DNA of 10,522 nt from an uncultured Rickettsiales bacterium. Lineage in GTDB: Bacteria > Pseudomonadota > Alphaproteobacteria > Rickettsiales > UBA1997. The notes under the pieces were generated by a model that was given only the letters and a program-made list of their open reading frames with translations, was not told the DNA's origin and did no database searches. Positions 1-7,022 of the stretch are shown one piece after another (the first letter of the stretch is position 1; every line of letters begins with the position of its first letter). The stretch is taken from assembly GCA_934725005.1 (NCBI GenBank), contig CAKVBE010000024.1:1-10522 (forward strand), given 5' to 3'. The translations under genes were made by a program, and so were the position numbers.

Positions 1-61
1 GATCTATAGCGCACGCACCTAAAACAAATAAACATAAAAAAGATATAAAATATTTCTTCAT
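1..61 (-). CDS. Partial lipoprotein, signal peptide only
   Basis: Only the first 20 codons lie in the window; the gene continues past the left edge. Read on the minus strand the product starts MKKYFISFLCLFVLGACAID. This is a short basic N-terminus, a hydrophobic stretch, and an LGAC lipobox with the lipidated cysteine at residue 17, so the protein should be exported, cleaved by signal peptidase II and anchored in a membrane. It starts 26 nt after the stop of the PH-domain gene on the same strand and is probably co-transcribed with it and with trcR. The mature protein is not visible, so no function can be given. The lipoprotein call rests on the signal peptide alone. Confidence 0.75.
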   Translation of the reverse strand, partial: MKKYFISFLCLFVLGACAID

Positions 62-87
62 AAAAAAACCTATATTAATTGTTAATA

Positions 88-654
88 TTATATTGTCCTC
101 ATTATTCCACCATTCTTTATGGAATCATTTATGTATTCACTTAAAATATCATATAATTCTCTTCCCTTATTATAAGGTAAACCATCTATATTTACTACTG
201 GATCGCTTACATCAGTTGTTATTAGTTGTACAAAACAGGATCCAAAACTTTTCTGTGTTATAGTTTGCTTTATCTCTATATCCGTTACTCTCCACAATTC
301 AAGATTTGAGACAGATTTTGATAAAAATCCTTTTTCAATTGTTAATCTTTGTGGTGTCAATATATATTTCGTTGTACTAATATATATTTTTAGTTTTATG
401 TACTTAAATACAGCTATGGCAATAAGCGCCAGAGAAATATAATTATAAATTGATGTCGACAAGTTGGCTATATCAAAACCAAACAAATTTGAATTTAATT
501 TTAGAGCAAACAAAATATTTTTCAGAAATTTTACAAATATTGCTAAAAACAGTATGGAATAGACTGGATAGAATCTATCCTTCATTCCAGATTTTTCGGG
601 AGAAAATTTATACGATTTTTTCTGTTTGCTTTCTATATTACTATTATTTTCCAT
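88..654 (-). CDS. Bacterial PH-domain (bPH2/DUF304, YdbS-like) membrane protein
   Basis: This 188-aa protein has a polar N-terminus (about 1-28), two predicted membrane helices (about 29-51 and 66-88), and a soluble C-terminal domain (about 91-175). The C-terminal domain fits the bacterial pleckstrin-homology fold of the DUF304/bPH2 family. It has the family's YxLTxxRLxIxxGxLxK-type opening strand (Y97 to K113), then an ELWRVTDIEI segment near 119-128 and a FGSC/VQLITTD strand near 137-148. Such proteins are common small inner-membrane proteins whose biochemical role is mostly unknown. It lies 30 bp downstream of trcR on the same strand with no obvious promoter in the gap, so co-transcription is likely. 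No clear Shine-Dalgarno sequence precedes the ATG. The family call is fairly secure; a specific function cannot be inferred. Confidence 0.75.
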   Translation of the reverse strand: MENNSNIESKQKKSYKFSPEKSGMKDRFYPVYSILFLAIFVKFLKNILFALKLNSNLFGFDIANLSTSIYNYISLALIAIAVFKYIKLKIYISTTKYILTPQRLTIEKGFLSKSVSNLELWRVTDIEIKQTITQKSFGSCFVQLITTDVSDPVVNIDGLPYNKGRELYDILSEYINDSIKNGGIMRTI

Positions 655-684
655 AACCCGTTTACTTAGTTATTTATACTTTTT

Positions 685-1236
685 TTATTTATTACTATTG
701 ACACTATCTATTTCTGCAATAACGGCATTGAATTGCGATTGACTACATAATCCCAACAAAACTGGATCTCTTGGTTTTATCTCCTTTATATTCCAATGTG
801 TTTTATTTCTTATAGACTCAATCATAGGCGTCGTTGTATTTACTAATTTTCTTATTTGTTGATTTGTTATATTTGGATAATTTTTAACTAAAAACATTAT
901 TCCGTCTGGCTTATCGCCACGTCTAGCCATAGGTACATACGTAGTATTCTTTCTCGTTTTTTTAACCTCTATAGTATCGGCTATACAGTTACATAAAACT
1001 AACTGTTTTGTACTATCTTTTTCACATTCCTCTATATTTTCTCTTGTAAGTTGACCATTTTCAATTGGGCTCCTTCCTATGATATCATTAGCTACATCAC
1101 CATCTGCTATTCCGTGTACTTCCAATTCATGCAATCCACAAAAATCAGCTATTTGTTTAAAACTTAAACTTGTATTATCTATTAACCATACTGCCGTAGA
1201 CTTTGGCATAAGCGGCAATCTCTTGTTATAAACCAT
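685..1236 (-). CDS. trcR: TrcR-family cell-cycle transcriptional regulator (DUF1013)
   Basis: The 183-aa product matches the alphaproteobacterial DUF1013/TrcR family along its whole length. Hallmarks are the N-terminal MPKSTAVWLIDNTSLSF block (10-26), the helix-turn-helix-like segment IADFCGLHELEVHGIADG (29-46), the PIENGQLTREEIE-like block (57-69), and the C-terminal THWNIKEIKPRDPVLLGLC block (146-164). The family is nearly universal in Alphaproteobacteria and is named for a role as a cell-cycle transcriptional regulator associated with RNA polymerase; what it controls in this organism is unknown. The start at 1236 adds nine residues before MPKSTAV, as many homologues have. A good sigma70 promoter lies about 37 bp upstream, so the gene appears to head its own unit with the PH-domain gene and the lipoprotein behind it. 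The leader has no clear Shine-Dalgarno sequence. Confidence 0.92.
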   Translation of the reverse strand: MVYNKRLPLMPKSTAVWLIDNTSLSFKQIADFCGLHELEVHGIADGDVANDIIGRSPIENGQLTRENIEECEKDSTKQLVLCNCIADTIEVKKTRKNTTYVPMARRGDKPDGIMFLVKNYPNITNQQIRKLVNTTTPMIESIRNKTHWNIKEIKPRDPVLLGLCSQSQFNAVIAEIDSVNSNK

Positions 1237-1272
1237 CTAAAATAAATATGTCAAATTCTTTAATTAGTCAGA

Positions 1273-1301
1273 AATATAAATACCTATTAAATTTATGTCA
1301 A
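1273..1301 (-). promoter_or_regulatory. Sigma70-type promoter of trcR
   Basis: On the minus strand a perfect -35 TTGACA (1296-1301) is followed by exactly 17 nt and a -10 TATATT (1273-1278). Transcription would start near 1266 and give a leader of about 30 nt to the trcR ATG at 1236. A second TTGACA occurs at 1249-1254, inside that leader. It has no well-placed -10 box before the start codon and is probably coincidental. Motif quality and spacing are seen directly; activity is inferred. Confidence 0.75.
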
Positions 1302-1377
1302 TTATTTTTTTAATGCGTACTCATAAATAACAAACGGATGCTGCTGAATCAACCATTAGTTTAATACTATAAAAAGA

Positions 1378-1794
1378 TCACTGTATAACGTTTATATCAA
1401 CATCTTTGATTAGGTCCCTAAAGAAGTTTTCTTTACTATTAATCTTATCTTCCTTATACTTATTATAACTGAATTTGGAGATTTCTTCTTCTTTTAATAT
1501 CTTCTTTGATAAATAACCTTCGTTATCGAAATACAACAAAAGTATTTGTTCACCGTAGCTCTTTGTTGCTTCTACACCATATGTATTTTCAAAATATGAA
1601 TGATATAAAAAAGTGTTATTATCAAACTTATACGATGGTTCACCAAGCATTTCTATAACATTGTCTTTATATGTTATACCTTCCTTTACATTATTAAACA
1701 TAGAACTGTCAATATAACAACCCTTTTTATTTAAAGAGTTACAAGAAACTAAAAAAAACACAGTTGCTAGAAAAAAAATTTTAAAATTAAACAT
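1378..1794 (-). CDS. bamE: BamE/SmpA-like outer-membrane lipoprotein
   Basis: The 138-aa product has a lipoprotein signal peptide with lipobox LVSC (15-18). The mature domain follows the SmpA/OmlA (BamE) pattern: VKEGITYKDNVIEMLGEPS (36-54), resembling the family's G-x-T-x-x-x-V-x-x-x-LG-x-P helix, then an aromatic strand LYHSYFEN (63-70) and a LLLYFDNEGYLSK strand (85-97). BamE is a lipoprotein subunit of the BAM complex that folds outer-membrane proteins. An in-frame ATG at 1836 lies inside the tRNA-Arg gene and encodes a spurious MEVRILSDAP prefix, so the ATG at 1794 is chosen. That start is 12 nt after the tRNA CCA end, with a weak AGG about 8 nt upstream. The lipoprotein call is firm. 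The BamE assignment is likely but rests on a short divergent domain. Confidence 0.7.
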   Translation of the reverse strand: MFNFKIFFLATVFFLVSCNSLNKKGCYIDSSMFNNVKEGITYKDNVIEMLGEPSYKFDNNTFLYHSYFENTYGVEATKSYGEQILLLYFDNEGYLSKKILKEEEISKFSYNKYKEDKINSKENFFRDLIKDVDINVIQ

Positions 1795-1806
1795 AATTAA
1801 CCTAAA

Positions 1807-1883
1807 TGGTGCATCCGAGAGGATTCGAACCTCCAACCACCTGTTTCGTAGACAGGGACTCTATCCAATTAAGCTACGGATGC
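1807..1883 (-). tRNA. tRNA-Arg(ACG)
   Basis: A complete 77-nt tRNA including an encoded CCA. The acceptor stem GCATCCG/CGGATGC pairs perfectly. The anticodon stem CCTGT/ACAGG encloses the loop CTACGAA, giving anticodon ACG (arginine; A34 is normally edited to inosine in bacteria). The T arm carries TTCGAAT. It sits 48 bp downstream of the virB6 C-part stop and 12 bp upstream of the BamE-like gene, all on the same strand. Only a weak -10-like TACAAT (1897-1902) lies upstream, so it may be processed from a longer transcript. Confidence 0.97.
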
Positions 1884-1931
1884 ATTTATTCTGTAAATTG
1901 TATATGAAAAAAAATAAAATTAAATATCATT

Positions 1932-3791
1932 TTACTCATTATTTTTTTCTATACGTTCTTTTCTTCTTTTAATCTTTTTATTTTTTTCTTTTAATTCTTC
2001 AACCTTTTCTTCTTGTTCTTTTTTAAGGTCTTTGTTTTGTTCTTGAGATGCATTATACTCTGCTAACTTTATTTTTAAATTATTGACCTTCATTAAAGCT
2101 TCACTGTGTTTAATAATTTGCTTATCATTTTCAGACAATTGATTTTCATCTTCGGTTATATTTTCAACAGCGGCACCAATTTCTATTTGATCATTTTCTA
2201 AAGATTTTATAAGTTCACTATCGCTGTCACAAGCACCTATTTCTTCAACACCTTGTATGTATAACACATTTCCTTCGTCTGTGTATCCTATGACTATTTT
2301 ATCCTCATACTTCTCATCAGTATCAACAAGTTTTAATTTTTCAGCCATGACTTCCATAGTCTCATCATCATTAATACCAAGGGCTCTCTTTAGAGATTCT
2401 CTACCTTCTTCATTTAAATCATTAATAATCTGATTTTTCAAACTGTTAGCTTCTTTTGCAATATATTCACCATTTATTCCAAGTTCATTATTTATTTCTC
2501 TATCTAATAGGCTTCTATCTTTAGAAACGTTCATTAATCTTCTTAATTCATCAGCACTATAACTTGTTTTTCTAATTACCGTCTCATTTTTATTTAAATT
2601 TCTTTTTATTCTGTTTTCTGTACTGTATTTATTTGTATTAAAACCTGTAGCTCTTATATGTTTCATTATTTTTTTGTAATCTTCAGTGGAAATGTTTCCA
2701 TCGATAAGTTTATCTATATCCATTTTTCCAGCACCAATAATAGACATATCAAAATAACCTCTTTTTGACATTCTGGCCAATCTGGAAATGTTAATTAAAT
2801 TTTGTTCTCTGTTTGTTCCAGCGATACTATTGAGCAGTAAATTTTTTTCAATAAAGTTTATTGTACTTCTACCTAATCCAGCTAGACTTAATTTAGCATT
2901 ATGGTGTAAACCTTTACTAAAATTATAATCAGTATTTATTACATCATTTTCAATGTTATTAAATAATAATTCTCCACCGTTTAATGCGTTTAATTTTTCG
3001 TTTTCTGTAATTAATCCTCTTTCAACAGCTAAATCTAAATTTTTTCCAAATTCAGCTTTATTATTGTTAAGATTATATTTTTTTAAGTTACGTTTTATGT
3101 TTTCATTAATCATTGTATTGAAGCGCGTTTTATATGCATTTCTTTCAGTTTCGCTCAGTTTATCATTATTTATCTGTTCTATAATATTTTGCACTTCTTT
3201 ATCTTTAACAATCAATTCTAAATCTTCTATTATCGATGGCCTGTTCTCTCTTTTTTCTTTTCTGATTTCGGCAAATTTTTTTAAATCATTTCCAATTATC
3301 TGATCATAAATTGAGCCTGTAGTCTTTTTAACTACCCCAAAACCACTAGTAAATGTTTTTCTCAGGGAAAATTTTCCTTTATCAAGCATACTAAAACTAC
3401 TTATTCCAGTATACTTATCCAATGTCTTAAAACCAGCAGTTCTTCTTATAAATCCACTAGTTTCTTTTTCAATTGTATTGTAATTTGTTGCATTAATAAA
3501 TTGATCAGCTACATTTCCACTTTCAAAAAATCCAATTCCTGTTGCTTTTTTGTCTCCATAACTATTATCACTTGTACCTCTTGTAAAACCCTGACCATCA
3601 AAGTTTAAAAGAGACGTTAGCATGTTTGTTAAAAAAGAACAAAAGTGTTTAAATAGATATATATAACACGCCAATATAATTAGATCAAAAATTAAATTAA
3701 AGAATCTATCAGAACCATATATTGTAGCAATATATGTGTCACCGAAGATTATATCTAAAATACTTGCTATTGTTTTACTTCCTACACTCAT
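1932..3791 (-). CDS. VirB6-like T4SS protein, C-terminal part: last membrane helix plus long charged tail
   Basis: The 619-aa product starts one base after the stop of the upstream VirB6 ORF (TAA-A-ATG) in a different frame. Residues 1-28 are a loop, and 29-56 a membrane helix (FNLIFDLIILACYIYLF within it). Everything after about 62 is hydrophilic: a Gly/Ser/Phe-rich linker (64-175), Lys/Glu-rich helical segments (175-500), and a strongly charged coiled-coil-like end (about 555-619). In rickettsial VirB6 proteins the final helix of the TrbL/VirB6 domain is followed by just such a cytoplasmic tail, so this ORF looks like the missing end of the 790-aa ORF rather than an independent protein. It could be translated separately by coupling at the stop-start junction, or be part of a frameshifted gene. 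The tail matches no enzyme family I recognise. Confidence 0.6.
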   Translation of the reverse strand: MSVGSKTIASILDIIFGDTYIATIYGSDRFFNLIFDLIILACYIYLFKHFCSFLTNMLTSLLNFDGQGFTRGTSDNSYGDKKATGIGFFESGNVADQFINATNYNTIEKETSGFIRRTAGFKTLDKYTGISSFSMLDKGKFSLRKTFTSGFGVVKKTTGSIYDQIIGNDLKKFAEIRKEKRENRPSIIEDLELIVKDKEVQNIIEQINNDKLSETERNAYKTRFNTMINENIKRNLKKYNLNNNKAEFGKNLDLAVERGLITENEKLNALNGGELLFNNIENDVINTDYNFSKGLHHNAKLSLAGLGRSTINFIEKNLLLNSIAGTNREQNLINISRLARMSKRGYFDMSIIGAGKMDIDKLIDGNISTEDYKKIMKHIRATGFNTNKYSTENRIKRNLNKNETVIRKTSYSADELRRLMNVSKDRSLLDREINNELGINGEYIAKEANSLKNQIINDLNEEGRESLKRALGINDDETMEVMAEKLKLVDTDEKYEDKIVIGYTDEGNVLYIQGVEEIGACDSDSELIKSLENDQIEIGAAVENITEDENQLSENDKQIIKHSEALMKVNNLKIKLAEYNASQEQNKDLKKEQEEKVEELKEKNKKIKRRKERIEKNNE

Positions 3792-3792
3792 T

Positions 3793-6165
3793 TTATAAAC
3801 CCATTGTATTTTTTAACAATTCAGAAACATTTTCTTTACATATTTCATATCCTAATAAATCTAGGAATTTATTATTAATTAATCCGCATGCAAAGAATAA
3901 CACAAAGAAAAATACTATTAACTCAAACATTCTTGAAACTAGATAATTCAACCAACTTTTAAAATATCCATTTGTAGTTTCAAAGAACATAAATAATATG
4001 AATATTGGAGCCAGTCCGATAACTATTGTTAATTGCAACAAAGTTTTTAGGTATGGAATAACGGTTCCTAATAAAATTAATACATACTTAAATAGTAGGT
4101 AATATATAAATATTACTGGTATTATTCCTATTATTGGAAATGTAAATAAAATTGATAAAATCTTCAAATGAACTTCTTTTGAGAACAAGAAATAAAATAT
4201 ATTATCAAGGAATTTAAAGTTCTTAGATAAATATAATTCAGTTCCAGAACTAGTAATATTGTAGTTAAATATACTATTATTTGTTATGTCAAAATTTACA
4301 AATACCCTAGAAAATACATCATATATCAAATCTATAATACCAATTGTACCATTTACAAGAAAATTTATAAATGTTTTGTTAAATAGAGCCCAAGCATCTT
4401 TACTCAAGAAAGCAAATAATAAAGCTATCTTAAAACAGAAAATCATGAGATTTTTCATATCAACTTTTTTATATCCGAGCATAATCATAAATCCATTTAT
4501 AATTACGTATAAAGCTAATAATGCTCTAGCTAGATTTCTTGTTATATCGTTTACTATACTATTATATAATTTAAACATTATACCATCTTTTCTGTCTGTA
4601 TTAGAATCAGGTTCTGAAGTTCCCAGCATGAACTTTTCAACAGTTGTAAGAAATGTTTCTATTAAGCCTTTTGATTCCTTTACATTAAATCCGTTTAAAA
4701 ATTCGAGTTTATAACTACCTTGGTTATCTTCATAATATCTATCAAGTATTATGAACTTTATTATTTCACCGAAATCATATTCAACGTTTTTACCATTGTT
4801 ATTTTCAGCATATTTTTTAAATAACCTGTTATTCTCAGTTTCCTCAAATCTAAATTTTCCAACAAAAGTCCTAGTCGTTTTTATTTTATCTTGTTCATTA
4901 TCTTTATCGCTTTTACTAATAATTGTTTTATCGTTATAACAAGCTTGATTAAACATACTTGTTGAATTTGCTATAACTAATCCTGGATCTCTTACACCGT
5001 ATTTATATAATAGATCTTCATGTAATTTTATATCATATATAGTGTCTATCATGCCAATATTTAATATATTCTTTTCCTCGCTGGTAACGGCTTTTATCTT
5101 AGATTTATTATTTTTGAGGACTTCCTCACAAAATCCACCAGCATCACACTTTTCATCTTTTATATTACCTATATCTTGACCATTATTACAAAGTAAATCA
5201 CAATAATTATAATCTCTATCTAGATAATAGCTTACACTAAAAAATTCACTTAAAAAATCACTAACCCTGTACGAATATGTATTATTGGTAGCAATTACAT
5301 AGTTTTCATTAACTAAATTTGAAACTCCAGAAACATGCGATTCTGGAATAAAATAAGGTGTTTCGCATACTGCTTTGTTAGCAACTAAATGATGTAAATG
5401 TTGTGGTTGTGATTTACCATCACGACCAAAAAATCCCATATATAAACCCATTCCCCTGTTTAGCCAACATTGTTGTTGTTCATTTGAGTTTAATATTTGA
5501 TATTTTAAACCATTTTTAGAATCTATAATGTTAACATCAGAATAATAATTTTTTATGTAATAAAATTCATTCTCAATGTCTGTTTCGCCGAAATAATAAT
5601 TTTTCCTACCATCTTTATCTATCTCTGGCATTTTTTTATACATGTTACATATGAACTTATGGTCTGGTGTATCAATATCTAAGAAAGAACGATCTTTTTG
5701 ATTAGAATTTTTAATTTTCATAATTTCATCACCAAACCATGGTATCCATATACCAGTTATATTTATTTTCTTATAATCATAATTTGATTTTATTCCAAAG
5801 TCTTTAAAATCGCTTTTTTGCGTCGTTTTTTCGTATGAATATGTACCTTTTACATTATAGCTTTCAGGAACGGCTGGTACTATCTTAAGTTTATCATCAT
5901 TGTCCAAATCGAAGTCGCCAAGACAGGTCAATTCATCGCTATTGAAATAACCATTTAGTGCTACGATACCAACAACATATAGTGCTATCGTTAAAACTAC
6001 CAATACTACAGCGACTATCAAAACTATAGGACTTCTTAAAAAAAACAAAATATGGTCTATCGCACTATTGAATAATTCTTTTATTTGCCTGCAAATCTTG
6101 GACAATGCACCATCACTGCTGCTGGACAAGTTCTCTATCCCTTCTTCTATCTTCCTGAATCTCAT
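3793..6165 (-). CDS. VirB6/TrbL-family type IV secretion channel protein (rvhB6-like), N-terminal and channel part
   Basis: The 790-aa product has a cytoplasmic N-terminus (1-45), a membrane helix (46-74), a large presumed periplasmic region (75-540), and a TrbL/VirB6 membrane domain (about 541-765) with helices near 545-565, 571-588, 597-615, 668-695, 698-727 and 742-765. Rickettsiales VirB6 landmarks are visible: an IWIPWFGDEI block (139-148), a CWLNRGMGLYMGFFG block (233-247), a LDRYYEDNQGSYKL block (474-487), LAPIFILFMFFETTNGYFKSW (718-738), and LGYEIC (771-776). VirB6 is an inner-membrane component of the P-type T4SS. Helix topology suggests the C-terminus is premature: the final helix and the tail are in the next ORF. 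The gene begins 17 nt after the tRNA-Leu CCA without a Shine-Dalgarno sequence. No other vir genes are nearby, which fits the scattered rvh loci of Rickettsiales. Confidence 0.85.
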   Translation of the reverse strand: MRFRKIEEGIENLSSSSDGALSKICRQIKELFNSAIDHILFFLRSPIVLIVAVVLVVLTIALYVVGIVALNGYFNSDELTCLGDFDLDNDDKLKIVPAVPESYNVKGTYSYEKTTQKSDFKDFGIKSNYDYKKINITGIWIPWFGDEIMKIKNSNQKDRSFLDIDTPDHKFICNMYKKMPEIDKDGRKNYYFGETDIENEFYYIKNYYSDVNIIDSKNGLKYQILNSNEQQQCWLNRGMGLYMGFFGRDGKSQPQHLHHLVANKAVCETPYFIPESHVSGVSNLVNENYVIATNNTYSYRVSDFLSEFFSVSYYLDRDYNYCDLLCNNGQDIGNIKDEKCDAGGFCEEVLKNNKSKIKAVTSEEKNILNIGMIDTIYDIKLHEDLLYKYGVRDPGLVIANSTSMFNQACYNDKTIISKSDKDNEQDKIKTTRTFVGKFRFEETENNRLFKKYAENNNGKNVEYDFGEIIKFIILDRYYEDNQGSYKLEFLNGFNVKESKGLIETFLTTVEKFMLGTSEPDSNTDRKDGIMFKLYNSIVNDITRNLARALLALYVIINGFMIMLGYKKVDMKNLMIFCFKIALLFAFLSKDAWALFNKTFINFLVNGTIGIIDLIYDVFSRVFVNFDITNNSIFNYNITSSGTELYLSKNFKFLDNIFYFLFSKEVHLKILSILFTFPIIGIIPVIFIYYLLFKYVLILLGTVIPYLKTLLQLTIVIGLAPIFILFMFFETTNGYFKSWLNYLVSRMFELIVFFFVLFFACGLINNKFLDLLGYEICKENVSELLKNTMGL

Positions 6166-6182
6166 AATAACACATATATTAG

Positions 6183-6268
6183 TGGTACCCGCGGCCGGAC
6201 TTGAACCGGCAAGGGACGAATCCCCACAGATTTTAAGTCTGTTATGTCTACCATTCCATCACGCGGGC
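6183..6268 (-). tRNA. tRNA-Leu(UAA)
   Basis: A complete 86-nt type II tRNA with encoded CCA. The acceptor arms GCCCGCG/CGCGGGT pair with a G1-U72 wobble, as in E. coli tRNA-Leu(UAA). The anticodon arm CAGA-CTTAAAA-TCTG gives anticodon TAA. The long variable arm (GGGATTCGTCCC region) and the T arm CCGGTTCAAGTCCGG are intact. A promoter lies just upstream, and the virB6 N-part ATG is only 17 nt downstream, so the two probably share a transcript. Confidence 0.97.
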
Positions 6269-6279
6269 CTTCTGAGTAG

Positions 6280-6307
6280 ATTATACATTATAATAAATAA
6301 TAATCAA
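6280..6307 (-). promoter_or_regulatory. Promoter of tRNA-Leu (and probably of virB6)
   Basis: On the minus strand a -35-like TTGATT (6302-6307) is separated by 16 nt from a perfect -10 TATAAT (6280-6285). A second perfect TATAAT sits at 6287-6292, nine nt from the -35. The tRNA 5' end lies 11 nt past the proximal -10, implying a 5' leader of only a few nucleotides. A weaker candidate promoter further upstream, TTGACA (6375-6380) with 17 nt to TTAAAT (6352-6357), could add transcription. The region 6269-6464 holds no gene on either strand. Confidence 0.7.
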
Positions 6308-6410
6308 GAAAAAATTAAATCTTTAAATGCATAATCTCGCTTGACTTGTATATTTAAAATAATAAAAACTAATTTGTCAATAATTAATATTTTAGTTTAT
6401 TTATATAAAT

Positions 6411-6441
6411 TTGATTTTATTATGTTTTAATATGCTAATAT
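6411..6441 (+). promoter_or_regulatory. Candidate promoter of the RDD/response-regulator unit
   Basis: An extended -10 element, TGC followed by TAATAT (6436-6441), lies 24 nt before the RDD ATG. The nearest -35-like hexamer, TTGATT (6411-6416), is 19 nt upstream of the -10, which is longer than ideal; the TG extension could compensate. In such AT-rich DNA, -10-like hexamers are frequent, so the call is tentative. Confidence 0.4.
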
Positions 6442-6464
6442 TTATGACAAAATTATAAATTTGT

Positions 6465-7019
6465 ATGCTGAATGAATTAATGATAATGATCAAAAGAAAG
6501 TTTTGTTTTGATGATAAAAACATAAATGGTTACAAAATATGTAATGCTAATATCTATAAGAGAACTGCAGCATTCTTGATAGATTTACTCGTAATTTTAC
6601 TGACCGTGATAGCATTTTTAAGTTTTACATTGAAAAAATATAACATTGATACTGAGGCAATAAAACAAGTGGAACAAGAGTCTATAAAACAAAAGGAAGA
6701 GACTAAAGCTTTAACTAAGAAAGTTTTTAATACAATATTGTTAACAACTTTTGTGTATTTCTTGATATCAAACATGTACATCAAGTCAACTATAGGACAA
6801 AAAATATTAAAACTCAGGATTATATCAGTAAACAACAATAATATAACAAATTATGAAATATTTAACAAGGCGTTGTTCACAGCTTTTATAATAACGATAA
6901 TGAATGTCTATATTTTAATTATATTTTTCGTAGTCCCACTGTTATTAACAAATTATAAAGTCACATTAATTGATATGATAACAAACACAAATATTATAGA
7001 GGTAAAAAATTTAAAATAA
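6465..7019 (+). CDS. RDD-family integral membrane protein
   Basis: The 184-aa product has the RDD family signature: an N-terminal NIYKRTAAFLIDLLVI block with R33 and D40 at the edge of the first membrane helix (35-55), a second helix (87-105), the cytoplasmic motif STIGQKILKLRIIS (108-121), a third hydrophobic region (135-162), and the closing TLIDMITNTNII motif (167-178). RDD proteins are small inner-membrane proteins, some linked to ion transport, but most have no assigned function. A charged Gln/Lys/Glu-rich loop (about 60-85) separates helices 1 and 2. The start is uncertain: ATGs at 6465, 6480 and 6486 are all in frame and none has a clear Shine-Dalgarno sequence. The response regulator starts three nt after the stop, so the two genes are probably one operon. 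Confidence 0.82.
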   Translation: MLNELMIMIKRKFCFDDKNINGYKICNANIYKRTAAFLIDLLVILLTVIAFLSFTLKKYNIDTEAIKQVEQESIKQKEETKALTKKVFNTILLTTFVYFLISNMYIKSTIGQKILKLRIISVNNNNITNYEIFNKALFTAFIITIMNVYILIIFFVVPLLLTNYKVTLIDMITNTNIIEVKNLK

Positions 7020-7022
7020 ATC

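Noticed and set aside
1335..1341. Copy of the tRNA-Arg 5' heptamer GCATCCG downstream of the BamE-like gene
   Set aside because: The match does not extend beyond the heptamer, so there is no tRNA fragment or attachment-site repeat.
1795..1836. N-terminal extension MEVRILSDAPFRLI of the BamE-like protein
   Set aside because: These codons lie within the tRNA-Arg 3' half and its CCA. The signal peptide starts at the ATG at 1794.
2953..3303. Plus-strand ORFs opposite the virB6 genes (for example 2953-3303, 4286-4714, 4751-4939)
   Set aside because: They are antisense shadows of long, well-supported minus-strand genes, with low-complexity hydrophobic translations and no family resemblance.
3806..3816. 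Programmed -1 frameshift at the A-AAA-AAT heptamer before the virB6 stop
   Set aside because: The heptamer is in the right phase for slippage, but the -1 frame ends at a TGA after about six codons and does not enter the downstream ORF. Joining the ORFs needs a +1 shift or loss of one A.
3793..6268. virB6 as part of an integrated element inserted at tRNA-Leu
   Set aside because: No integrase, no duplicated tRNA 3' end on the far side, and base composition like that of its neighbours.
6068..6334. Plus-strand 88-aa ORF containing AGLEPARDESP
   Set aside because: It is the antisense translation of the tRNA-Leu gene joined to the reverse of the virB6 start, a well-known false ORF type.
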